DNA of 64,000 bases from Streptomyces sp. B21-083. GTDB lineage: Bacteria > Actinomycetota > Actinomycetes > Streptomycetales > Streptomycetaceae. Below, piece after piece: positions 24,209 through 32,507 of this stretch. A model generated the notes under the pieces. It was not told the DNA's origin. It ran no database searches and saw only the letters and a program-made list of their open reading frames with translations. The stretch is taken from contig NZ_JARUND010000002.1 of assembly GCF_036898825.1 (NCBI RefSeq), positions 1,550,001 to 1,614,000 of the forward strand. Reading direction: 5' to 3'. A program made the translations under genes and the position numbers. Numbering within the stretch: the stretch's first letter is position 1; each line of letters opens with the position of its first letter.

Positions 24209-27200
24209 AAGTAGCTGACGTGGTCGATCGTTTGAACATTCGTGTTGCCGTGATTTCGCTGCGGACCGCGTCTCCCTCCCCGGCCTGGGTCTGCTGCGGC
24301 AGTCCCGGTCGGAGGTGTTCCTCGACGCTGATGTACTTCAGACCCGCGCGGAGGTCGGCGTCGTTGCGGAGGCGGATGACGAGCGGGAACTCGGCTAGCG
24401 CGGTCGTGTCGAACAGGCCGGTGGTGTACAGGAGTTGGACGCCGAGCGCGTCGGACACGGCTCGCTGGAGCTCCAGCAGGTAGGTCGCGTTGGCTCGCCC
24501 GATGGGGTTGTCGAGGAACAGCGTGCCGGCGTGCCGGTGCTTGTCGCGGCCCCGGTCGTTGCTGCGCAGCGCGGCCATCGTGCAGTACAGGGCGATGGCC
24601 GCGGTGAGCAGCTGGCCGCCCGAGAACACGTCGCCCATCTGCCCGACGGGGACGCGTTCGGCGCGCAGTACGGCGTCGGGCTTGAGGATCTCGACGGCGA
24701 TGCCCTTGGGCTGGAGGGCGGCGCCGACTCCCCTCAGGAGGAGGGACATTCCGTCCCGGCGCAGGTCGGAGTTCTTCTTCACGGCCGCCCGGGTCGCGTC
24801 GTCGACGACCTCGCCGAGCCGCTCGGTGAGGGTCGCCTGGTCGGGCTCCTCGAACCGGATGCGCAGGAACTCCTGCCCGGACCACTCGCCGAGCCCCTCG
24901 GGCAGCCGGGACAGCCGCTGCGCGGACCGCAGGGTGGCCAGCGACGACTCCACCAGCCCGCGCAGCCGGTCCACGATCGAGTCCCGGTTCCGCTCCAGTT
25001 GCGCCAACTCGTCGGTCAGGACCCGGAGTCGGGGTGCGAAGGCGTCCGCCCACTTCTGCGCGTGCTCGGGCAGCGCGGACGCGGGCAGTTCACGGATCTG
25101 CTGGCGGGCGGGGGTACGCACCGCCTCGTACCGCGTGGAGTTGGCATGCCGTACGAGGATGTCGCTCGCCTCGCGGACGGCGGCCTCGGCCGCGGACAGG
25201 TCGGCGGCGCAGCCGCGCAAGGAGCGGCGGGCCTCGGCGGCCGACTGCCGGGCTTCCTCCGGGCTTCCGGGGTAGGGCTCCGGGGCTTCCCGCTCATCGT
25301 CCGAGGTGTGCTCGCGCAGCAGGTCGCGGAGCATCGCGGCGATCTCGTCGAACCCTGAGGCCGCGTCCTCGGCTGCCCGGTTGGAGTCGAGAAGTTCGGC
25401 GTGCGCCTCCCTGGCCTGGGCCAACGCCTCGGTACGGGAGGCCAGTTCGGCGGTGGCGGTGCGCAGCAGGACCTGAGCGTGTTCGGCGTCGCGCGGGACG
25501 AGTTCCTCGGCCAGCTCGGTGTGCGCCTCGCCGTCCTCGGGCGCGTGCCGCTCGGCCTCGCCGCGCAGCCGCCCGAGCTGCTCGCTGGCCGTGGACACCC
25601 GGGTCTCCAGGAGCTGCACGAGTTCCTCGGCCCGCGCGGAGGCGGCCTGCCGGGACGGTCCGTCGGACCCCTCGGGCACCTGCAGCAGCTGTTCGGCGCG
25701 CGTACGCACCTTGTTGCTCAGTCGGTCCAGGTCCGCGCGGGCGGCGCTCTCGTCGCTCTCGGAGCGTGCCTGCTCCGCGCGCAGGTCGGCCCCGACGCCG
25801 ACCTTCTCGTACAGCTGGGAGGCGGCCCGGTAGGCCTCGCGGAGGGCGGGCAGCGACGACTTCGCGGCGTCCTCGTCGGCTTCCGGCAGGTCATCGGGGG
25901 CGCCCGCGATCTCAGCGCGCTCGGCGCGCAGGGCGCGGGCCGTGCGGCGCGCGTCGTCGGCGGCGCGCTGGACAGCGCGCCGGTCCTCGTCGGCGGACCG
26001 TGCACGCTCCAAGCAGACCTGGGCGCGGGCCTCCGACTCCACCGCCTCGTCGGCCAGTTCACGCACCTTGACCTGCCAGCCGGCGCGTTCACGCAGCCGG
26101 TACGCCAGGCCGGCGAGCGCGTCGGCGGCGCGCCGGGCCCGCTGGGCGGCCTCCTGCCGCTCGTCCCGGACTCGGGACGCCTCGCTCGCCACCTCGTCGG
26201 CCTCGGCCCGCACGGTCCGCGCCTCGGCCAGCTCGGCCTCGGCCTCCTCGGCGAAGGCACGCGCGTCCTGCGCGGCACGGGCCAGCTCGACAAGCCGCCC
26301 GGCCGGACAGCCCGTACGCCAGGAGGCGAGCCGCGCGCCCAGTTCCCGGTCCTTGCCGAGCCGCGCGGCGAGTGTGCGGATCTCCTCCTCGCGCTCACCC
26401 GCCCTGGCCCGCAGCGTCTGCCGTTCCTCGTCGGCGGCGTGTTCGTCGTGCATGGCCGGGTTCGGCGGTACGAGGAACACGTCGCCGTCGCCCGGTCCGG
26501 GGGCCGGGGTGGGGGCGAGCAGGGCTGCTGCCGTACCGACCGCCACGGCCGAGCGGGGCAGCAGAGCCGCGTCGGCGAGGGCCTCGCGGGCACGCGCGTG
26601 TGTGCCTGGGTCGGTGATGATGACGCCGTCGACCAGTTCGGGGCGGGCTGCCAGCACGCGCGCGTGGTCGACGGGGTCGACGGCCTGGGCGAGATAGCGC
26701 CAGCCGGGCAGCGCGGGGATGCCGTGCTCGCCGAGGAACTCGACGGTGGCGAGCACATCGGGGCCGGCCGGCAGCAGCCCGCCGTCACCGAGCGCGCCGA
26801 GGATCCGGGCGTCGTCGGCGGCGGCGGTCCGCAACTCGAAGAGCTGCCGCTCGGCGGAGGTGACACCGCCGTCGAGCAGCTCATGGAGTTCGTCGGCGAA
26901 GCGGTCCAGGTCCTCAGGGGTCAGAGGACCTTCGGCGGCGGCACGGGAAGCGCCCTTCCCATCGTCCCCGGCCGTACTCTCGGCACCGCTGTCCTCACCC
27001 GGGCCGTGCTGGCGCGGCACCGCGGCCCGTCCCCGCTGCCTACCGCCGGCGGACGGCAGGCTCAGCAGGTCGGCGAGCCGTTCCTCCGCCGCCAGGGCCT
27101 CTGCGGTGCGCCGCTCGGCGTCGTACGCGCGCTCGGCCGCCGTGGCGGCGTCCGCCGCGCGGGCGGCCGTCAGCTCCGCGCGGGACTCGGCGGACGCCGC

Positions 27201-28895
27201 CTCCCGCGCGTGCTCGGAAGCCCGCCCGGAGGCCTCACGGGAGGTGTCCCAGGCCGCGACGGCTGTCTTCTCGGCGTCGCTGGCGGCGAGCGCGGCCCGT
27301 GCCGGGTCCGCGTCGGGAGCACTGTCGTCGAGCCAGCCCGCGCGCACCGCCTCGGCGGTCTCCTGTTCGACCTCACTGAGCCGCTGCCGCAGATGCCCGA
27401 CCTCGCTGCGGGCGCGCTGTGCCTCGGTGGCCGCGCCGGTCGAGTCCCGGTGGGCGACCTCGCTGATCTCCTGGAGGGCGGCCGACCGCTCCTCCTCCTC
27501 GTTGGCGAGCGCCTCCGCACCTTCCGCCGCCGAGTGCAGCGCCCGTACGAGGTCGACGGCGGCCTTGGCGCGGGCGGCGAGCGCCGGGGCCGCGTCCCGT
27601 TCGGCCTCGCGGATCGCGACGGCCACACGCGCGGAACGATCGGCGGCGGCGCGGTGCCGCAGGACGACCTCGGCGGCCTGCCAGGCGGAGTGCATGGTGC
27701 GCGCGTCGGCGAGTTCGCGCTTCTGCGCGGCTGCCGTCTTCTCCGCCGCCGCGAGGGCCAGGGAAGCATGCCGGAAGGCGAGTTCGGCGGCGATCAGCGC
27801 GCTGCGCTCCCGCGCGCCCTCGGAATGGGTGACGGTGTAGGCGGCGGCGGTGACCCGCTGGGCGAGATCCCCGGCCCTGACCCGTTCCTGGACGCCCCGC
27901 GCGGTAAGCCGCCGGGCCAGGGTGCGTGTCCGGCGCTCCGCACCGGCGTGGACGTCCCGCGCGCGGGACCGTGTTTCCGCCGCTTCGACGATGCGTCCGA
28001 GCAGGTCGACGGACCCGGCGGTGAAGTCCCGTTCGGCGATCAGTTCGGACCGTCGCCCCAGCTTGTTGCCGAAGCCTCCGACCAGGTCGGCAAGCCCGTC
28101 CGTGTCCCGGGTGTCGGTGACCGCGCGCAGCAGCAGGTCGGTGAAGTCGGAGTCCTTCTTGACCGCGAAGAGGCCGGCGGCCTCACCCTCGTCGGCGTTC
28201 ATCTCCCGCTGGTAGCGGAAGAGTTCGGGGTCGAGACCCAGTTCCCCCAGATGCTCGACCCAGCGGTCGTGGATCTCCTCCCAGTGCACTTCGAGATGCG
28301 GATACGCCTTGCCCGCCTCGGTGATCGCGTCCCGGAAGCCCTTCATCGTGCGGCGCCGCCCCTGGGCACCGGATACGCCCTCCACCGGCGGCCGTACGGC
28401 GGTGGACTCGGCGACGGGAAGGTTGTCGAGGCTCAGCCCCGGGCCGGGCCGGAAGGAGTACCAGGCCTCGGCGAACTTCCGCGGGTCGTTGGAGACCTGC
28501 CGGCCCCGCCACTCGCTCGCCTTGCCGACCACCACCAGCTCACCGGTGAGCGTGTGCTGCCACTCCAGGACGACATGCCCGCAGTCGTCGGCGAGCAGGA
28601 ACTTCCGCAGCACACCGGAGCTGGCGCCACCCAGGGTGTTGCGGTGCCCGGGGAGCATCACGGAGAAGATCAGCTTGAGGAGTACCGACTTGCCGCCGCC
28701 GTTCTCCAGGAAGAGCACACCGGCGGGCGCGGGCCGGCGCGGCGGTCCGACGGGCTCGTCCTCGAAGAACTCCGCCTGGGTGGGCGCGGGGTCGGGCACC
28801 GGCGCGCCGACACCCCGCAGGTCAAGCACGGTGTCGGCGTAGCGCGCACCGGCGGGACCGATGGAGTAGAGGCGGACCCGGGACAGCTCGTACAT
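24207..28895 (-). CDS. JetC/MukB-like SMC-family ATPase
   Basis: A 1562-aa protein with split ABC-type ATP-binding motifs at the two ends and a huge Ala/Glu/Arg-rich coiled coil between them, interrupted by a globular hinge-like part near residues 720-860. Walker A is ENGGGKSVLL (Lys69, Ser70), the ABC signature is FSGGQLLTAAIAL (about 1424), and the Walker B region is GTLFLDNPIGRANA (Asp1462, Asn1463). Asn follows the Walker B Asp where classical SMC proteins have the catalytic Glu. This layout is that of JetC/MksB, the motor of Wadjet and Mks condensin-like complexes that load on and extrude DNA. It is third in a jetA-jetB-jetC-ordered operon; no jetD follows. The family assignment rests on motifs and gene order. 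Confidence 0.82.
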   Translation of the reverse strand: MYELSRVRLYSIGPAGARYADTVLDLRGVGAPVPDPAPTQAEFFEDEPVGPPRRPAPAGVLFLENGGGKSVLLKLIFSVMLPGHRNTLGGASSGVLRKFLLADDCGHVVLEWQHTLTGELVVVGKASEWRGRQVSNDPRKFAEAWYSFRPGPGLSLDNLPVAESTAVRPPVEGVSGAQGRRRTMKGFRDAITEAGKAYPHLEVHWEEIHDRWVEHLGELGLDPELFRYQREMNADEGEAAGLFAVKKDSDFTDLLLRAVTDTRDTDGLADLVGGFGNKLGRRSELIAERDFTAGSVDLLGRIVEAAETRSRARDVHAGAERRTRTLARRLTARGVQERVRAGDLAQRVTAAAYTVTHSEGARERSALIAAELAFRHASLALAAAEKTAAAQKRELADARTMHSAWQAAEVVLRHRAAADRSARVAVAIREAERDAAPALAARAKAAVDLVRALHSAAEGAEALANEEEERSAALQEISEVAHRDSTGAATEAQRARSEVGHLRQRLSEVEQETAEAVRAGWLDDSAPDADPARAALAASDAEKTAVAAWDTSREASGRASEHAREAASAESRAELTAARAADAATAAERAYDAERRTAEALAAEERLADLLSLPSAGGRQRGRAAVPRQHGPGEDSGAESTAGDDGKGASRAAAEGPLTPEDLDRFADELHELLDGGVTSAERQLFELRTAAADDARILGALGDGGLLPAGPDVLATVEFLGEHGIPALPGWRYLAQAVDPVDHARVLAARPELVDGVIITDPGTHARAREALADAALLPRSAVAVGTAAALLAPTPAPGPGDGDVFLVPPNPAMHDEHAADEERQTLRARAGEREEEIRTLAARLGKDRELGARLASWRTGCPAGRLVELARAAQDARAFAEEAEAELAEARTVRAEADEVASEASRVRDERQEAAQRARRAADALAGLAYRLRERAGWQVKVRELADEAVESEARAQVCLERARSADEDRRAVQRAADDARRTARALRAERAEIAGAPDDLPEADEDAAKSSLPALREAYRAASQLYEKVGVGADLRAEQARSESDESAARADLDRLSNKVRTRAEQLLQVPEGSDGPSRQAASARAEELVQLLETRVSTASEQLGRLRGEAERHAPEDGEAHTELAEELVPRDAEHAQVLLRTATAELASRTEALAQAREAHAELLDSNRAAEDAASGFDEIAAMLRDLLREHTSDDEREAPEPYPGSPEEARQSAAEARRSLRGCAADLSAAEAAVREASDILVRHANSTRYEAVRTPARQQIRELPASALPEHAQKWADAFAPRLRVLTDELAQLERNRDSIVDRLRGLVESSLATLRSAQRLSRLPEGLGEWSGQEFLRIRFEEPDQATLTERLGEVVDDATRAAVKKNSDLRRDGMSLLLRGVGAALQPKGIAVEILKPDAVLRAERVPVGQMGDVFSGGQLLTAAIALYCTMAALRSNDRGRDKHRHAGTLFLDNPIGRANATYLLELQRAVSDALGVQLLYTTGLFDTTALAEFPLVIRLRNDADLRAGLKYISVEEHLRPGLPQQTQAGEGDAVRSEITATRMFKRSTTSAT

Positions 28896-28957
28896 GGCGG
28901 ACTCTCGTAGTCGTAAGGGAGTAGTCGGGTTGGGGGTGAAGGCCGTCGGAGTGGCGG

Positions 28958-29827
28958 TCAGGAGTGGTGGAACGGCAGTCCGGCGTCGGCCACCAGCTCC
29001 AGGTCGTCGGAGTCCTCGGCGGGCAGCAGCGTCGGTGTCCCGTCGGTGACCGGCACGACGCCCAGCTCCAGCAGCTCGGCCATGGCGGCGTTGCCGGCCA
29101 TGTCCCGGACCTGGAGCTGATAGCGGGCCGTCGTGCGATACGTACCGCCGTTGTCGTCACCCGTGCGCTGGAGGAAGCCGGAGTCGGTGAGGAAGACGAC
29201 GGCCTTGCCGACGATGCCGGTGGTCGAACCGGCCGGTCTCCGCGCGTCCTTGGTGGCCCCCGTGGCGCTGCGCCTTATCCAGATCCGCCAGGCTGCTTCG
29301 AGTCCCGGGGCGTCGCTGACCGGGTCGGTGATCTCGCCCTGCGCCTCGGCCCGCTCCTCCAGTCGCCGGCAGGCCTGCCGTACGAAGGCCTCGACGCCGT
29401 TTACGGTGACACGCCCGATGTAGCCGTCGTCGGCGAGGTCCTCGGGCCGCGGAAACGCCATGGCGGCCACGGCGAGGTGCGCGAGCCCGTGCAGGAACCG
29501 GTCCGACCCGTCGGCGGAGGTACGGCGGGCGTAGTCCCCCATCCGAACGGCGAACAAGGAGTCCTCGGCGGCGGTCACCGCCATCCCCGCGCGCGGGGAC
29601 ACCTCCAGCACCACCAGTCCCAGCCCGGCGGCCACGGCGTCGGCGAGCCGGGCGAAGGCCGAGTCCTCGCGGTACCGACGCAACAACTCGGCGTACTCCT
29701 GGTCCCGGGCGGCCTGCAGCTTGGGCTGAAGCCCGAAGGCGACCAGCCGCGCGGCATCAGCGGCATCGCCAGGAGTGATGACGGCAGCGACGGCCTCCGG
29801 CTCACTCCGGTCGACGTGCTCGTTCAC
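28958..29827 (-). CDS. JetB/MksE-like accessory subunit
   Basis: A 289-aa soluble protein with no catalytic motif that I can see. It is helical and winged-helix-like in pattern (YIGRVTVNGVEAFVRQACRR then STTGIVGKAVVFLTDSGFLQ), as expected of a small KITE-type subunit. It lies between the kleisin-like and SMC-like genes, the position of jetB in Wadjet and mksE in Mks operons; in those systems this subunit bridges kleisin and motor. The GTG at 29827 follows AGGGAG by nine bases. The SMC-like gene starts 62 bases downstream. It is shorter than the type II Wadjet JetB as I recall. Function is inferred from context. Confidence 0.7.
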   Translation of the reverse strand: MNEHVDRSEPEAVAAVITPGDAADAARLVAFGLQPKLQAARDQEYAELLRRYREDSAFARLADAVAAGLGLVVLEVSPRAGMAVTAAEDSLFAVRMGDYARRTSADGSDRFLHGLAHLAVAAMAFPRPEDLADDGYIGRVTVNGVEAFVRQACRRLEERAEAQGEITDPVSDAPGLEAAWRIWIRRSATGATKDARRPAGSTTGIVGKAVVFLTDSGFLQRTGDDNGGTYRTTARYQLQVRDMAGNAAMAELLELGVVPVTDGTPTLLPAEDSDDLELVADAGLPFHHS

Positions 29828-29880
29828 AGCTGGGACTCCCTACGGTTCAGGTGGACGGGGGTGTGGTCAAGTGCCCCTAC

Positions 29881-29908
29881 AGGGGCGCGGGGAACCGCGC
29901 GACAAGCC
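29881..29908 (+). repeat. Dispersed intergenic repeat, copy 2
   Basis: AGGGGCGCGGGGAACCGCGC followed by GACAAGCC, 26/28 identical to copy 1. It lies in the 118-base gap between the JetA-like and JetB-like genes, inside what should be one operon, with a short GCCCCTACAGGGGC hairpin at its left edge. It may attenuate expression of jetB-jetC. Confidence 0.7.
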
Positions 29909-29945
29909 CCCACCGGCCGCGAGCCGACGAACAAACCGCACATCA

Positions 29946-31472
29946 TCACGCCGCCTCCTTACGCCCCGCGGCCATCCCCACCACATCCAGCAACGCCATC
30001 CCGACGATCAGATCGGCGCCCCCGAACTCCGGGTCGTCCAGCTCCGTCCCGTCATCGACGGCGAACAACAACTTCCTCTCACCCTGCCGATAGGCCGTCC
30101 CGACCGGCGGACTGGCCGCGTGAACAGCCAACAGCGCCACCAGATAAGGGAGTTCCGCGTCCCGGAGACGCGCCTCGGCGAGCAGCCCCGACAGCCTCCG
30201 AGGCGCGTCCGCGGGCAGATCCAGCAACTCCATGGCCGCCGCCAGCTGTTCCTCGCTGAACCGGCTGTCGTACGGCGTGGCGATCAGATCCGGCTCCGGC
30301 ATCTCGGCCCCGAGGTGCTCCCGCTCCAGTGGCGGCGTCAGCAGTATGTCCACGAGGTCGCCGACCCGGACCGACACCGGCGTACGAAGCCCCGTCCCGC
30401 GCGCGAAGAACGCGTCCGTGACCCGCACCGCTGCTTCCAGGGGCAACGGCAGGACAGGGGCGACCAGATGGCCGTACAGATCTATCCCCGAGGACGTCAT
30501 CGGGGTCGCGAAGGCCTGCCGGTCCTGTTCGGCGCGGAACAGCGGTCCCGCCTCAAGGAGGCGGGACTGGAGAAGCGTGTGCCGCCGGATGCAGTCCTTC
30601 ACGATGTCGACGAGTTCGGCGGCCCGCCGCTTCTGCTCCGGGTCCTCGGACTCGTCACGGGCCTTGCGGATGTTGGTCAGGATCGCGTTCTCGTGGCGGT
30701 ACCGGTCGGCGACGTGGTCGAGCGCCTCGGCGATCATGTCGGGGACCGTCTGGAGCCAGTCCACCGCGCGCACGTTGCGCCGGGTCGCGTCCAGCGCCCT
30801 GCGCAGGATCTCGGAGTACTGCACGGTGCGGTAGCGGGCCTGCTCCGCGGCGAGCTGGGCGTCGGCCAGCCGGCCCCGGCTGATCAGCACCTCCAGCTTG
30901 ACCTCCGCGGCGATCTGGGCGCTGGTGACATCGGTGTCGAGGGCGCCGACGAGTACGTTGACGGCCTCGTCCGTCGTACGGAGGTAGACGCTTCCGCCGT
31001 ACCCCGGGACCTCTTCGATCAGCTTGAAGTCGTAGTCACGGCGTACATACGTGCCGTCCGGCGCGAACGTGCCGTACACGGCCCGGAAGCCGCGGTCGAC
31101 GCTGCCGACGTTGATGAGGTTCTCCAGCACCCAGCGGGCGACGCGCTCGTGTTCGCTGACGGGCCGCCGCGGGGCTTGGGCGGCGATGCGCGGGATGAGG
31201 CGGGCGACGATCTGATCGTGGTCGGCGCCCGTGTCGAAGTCCATGTTGAGGGTGACCAGGTCGATGGCCGCGAGGGCCACCTCCGCCATGCCGTACACCG
31301 AGTACTCGCCCGCGAGATTCGCCTTGCGCGCGTCCAGGTCGTGGAGCGGGGCGGTGCAGGCGAGCGCGCGCAGGCGCCGCGCCAGTCCCTCGTCGGCGGC
31401 CGGGCCCGGAGCGGGCCGCGGCCCCGCGCTGAGCTGGGGCGGAACGCTGTCCGTCGATGCAGGCGAAGTCAC
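29946..31472 (-). CDS. JetA/MksF-like (kleisin-type) subunit
   Basis: A 508-aa soluble, largely helical protein: a helical N-terminal half with a wing-like region (about residues 60-230), a long charged middle (DHVADRYRHENAILTNIRKA), and a C-terminal half with PVSVRVGDLVDILLTPPLER. It is first in a three-gene operon with JetB-like and JetC-like products, so it takes the place of the kleisin JetA/MksF that closes the SMC ring. No nuclease motif is seen. GTG 31472 has no Shine-Dalgarno sequence, but TAGTCT (31480-31485) ends exactly 7 bases upstream, suggesting a leaderless transcript; the alternative TTG at 31502 directly abuts GGGGAG. Assignment is by order and general shape. Confidence 0.7.
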   Translation of the reverse strand: MTSPASTDSVPPQLSAGPRPAPGPAADEGLARRLRALACTAPLHDLDARKANLAGEYSVYGMAEVALAAIDLVTLNMDFDTGADHDQIVARLIPRIAAQAPRRPVSEHERVARWVLENLINVGSVDRGFRAVYGTFAPDGTYVRRDYDFKLIEEVPGYGGSVYLRTTDEAVNVLVGALDTDVTSAQIAAEVKLEVLISRGRLADAQLAAEQARYRTVQYSEILRRALDATRRNVRAVDWLQTVPDMIAEALDHVADRYRHENAILTNIRKARDESEDPEQKRRAAELVDIVKDCIRRHTLLQSRLLEAGPLFRAEQDRQAFATPMTSSGIDLYGHLVAPVLPLPLEAAVRVTDAFFARGTGLRTPVSVRVGDLVDILLTPPLEREHLGAEMPEPDLIATPYDSRFSEEQLAAAMELLDLPADAPRRLSGLLAEARLRDAELPYLVALLAVHAASPPVGTAYRQGERKLLFAVDDGTELDDPEFGGADLIVGMALLDVVGMAAGRKEAA

Positions 31473-31637
31473 GGTGCCCAGACTAGGTCCTCGGTCTGAC
31501 AACTCCCCAAACGACGCGGATCGGCGCCGGCGGCCGGACGCGGGCCACCGGTCACCGGTCGTCCACGGGCCGGTCGTGGCAGGTTGGGAGCCGGCCGCGT
31601 CCGCGCGGCGGAGCCGAACTGCCGGAGGCCTCGTCCC

Positions 31638-32342
31638 TCAGCGGAGGGTTTCGTCCTCGCCCACCCTGCGCCGGTAGACGTCCACCACCCGCTCCAGCGA
31701 GTCGGCGAGATACACCGCGAGCAGCTCCTCGGCCTCGGCCCTGTTGCCTCGTTCGAGCGCCCGCAGTATCTGCTGGTTGCGGGCGAGATAGGGCTCGTGC
31801 AGGCGACGCGGATCGTCCACGACGTGGAAGGCGAGGCGCAGTTCGGCGAAGACGCTGCGCATCAGTTCGTCGGTGCGGGCGCTGCCGGCCAGCGCGACGA
31901 GTTCGCCGTGGAAGTGGATGTTGGCCGTGCCCAGCCTTTTCCAGTCACCGTCGCGCACCGCCCCCTGCCCCTCCTCGACGGCCGCGGCGAGGTTCTCCAG
32001 GGCGTACGGCGGCTCCCCGAGACCGCGGACCACGGCGCACTCGACGAGGGCGCGGGTGCGGTAGATGTCCTCGACGTCCTCGACCGCGAGGACCCGTACG
32101 AAGACGCCCCTGTTGAGCTCGTGGATCAGCAGGCGCTCGTGCGTGAGCAGGCGGAACGCCTCACGAAGCGTGTTGCGGGAGACGCCGAGGGCCCCGCCGA
32201 TGCTGTCCTCGGAGAGCCGGGTCCCGGGCGGGAAGTACCCGTCGGCGATGCGGCTCCTGAGGATGTCCGACACCCGCTCGGCGGTGCTGGTGCGCCCGAG
32301 GAGCGCGCGGTCGTCGGCCAGTCCCGTCAACTGCTCTGCCAT
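31638..32342 (-). CDS. GntR/FCD-family regulator
   Basis: A 234-aa FadR-subfamily repressor. An N-terminal winged helix (about residues 18-85; LSEDSIGGALGVSRNTLREA, FRLLTHERLLIHELNRGVFV) is followed by an FCD ligand domain with metal-type histidines in NIHFHGELVAL and FHVVDD. FCD regulators sense small carboxylates. It diverges from the 5-oxoproline operon at 32508, and a perfect 19-base palindrome lies between them inside the operon promoter, so it most likely represses pxp expression until its ligand appears. The start ATG 32342 has a poor ribosome site; TACGAT (32355-32360) could be its -10. Confidence 0.9.
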   Translation of the reverse strand: MAEQLTGLADDRALLGRTSTAERVSDILRSRIADGYFPPGTRLSEDSIGGALGVSRNTLREAFRLLTHERLLIHELNRGVFVRVLAVEDVEDIYRTRALVECAVVRGLGEPPYALENLAAAVEEGQGAVRDGDWKRLGTANIHFHGELVALAGSARTDELMRSVFAELRLAFHVVDDPRRLHEPYLARNQQILRALERGNRAEAEELLAVYLADSLERVVDVYRRRVGEDETLR

Positions 32343-32386
32343 GCCCGGAATTCAATCGTAGATACGAGAACGAAACAACACGGGTA

Positions 32387-32416
32387 TTGAAGGATCGTTC
32401 AACGATCCTCTACCTT
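32387..32416 (+). promoter_or_regulatory. Promoter with operator of the 5-oxoproline operon
   Basis: A -35-like TTGAAG (32387-32392) and a -10-like TACCTT (32411-32416) are 18 bases apart. The spacer is filled by the perfect palindrome AGGATCGTTCAACGATCCT (32391-32409; 9-base arms, central C). A dimer bound there would block RNA polymerase, so this is the likely operator for the adjacent GntR/FCD repressor. Confidence 0.75.
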
Positions 32417-32507
32417 GCTGAACAGACGCCATCGGATCCCACGGCGCCGACCGCTTCGACACAGCTCATTCCGGAAGCACCCTCCGTCCCTCATCTGCGA
32501 GGTGCAC

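Noticed and set aside
25401..28910. 1169-residue plus-strand frame opposite the JetC-like gene
   Set aside because: Gly-rich shadow of the coiled-coil gene; it has no motifs, whereas the minus strand has Walker A, signature and Walker B.
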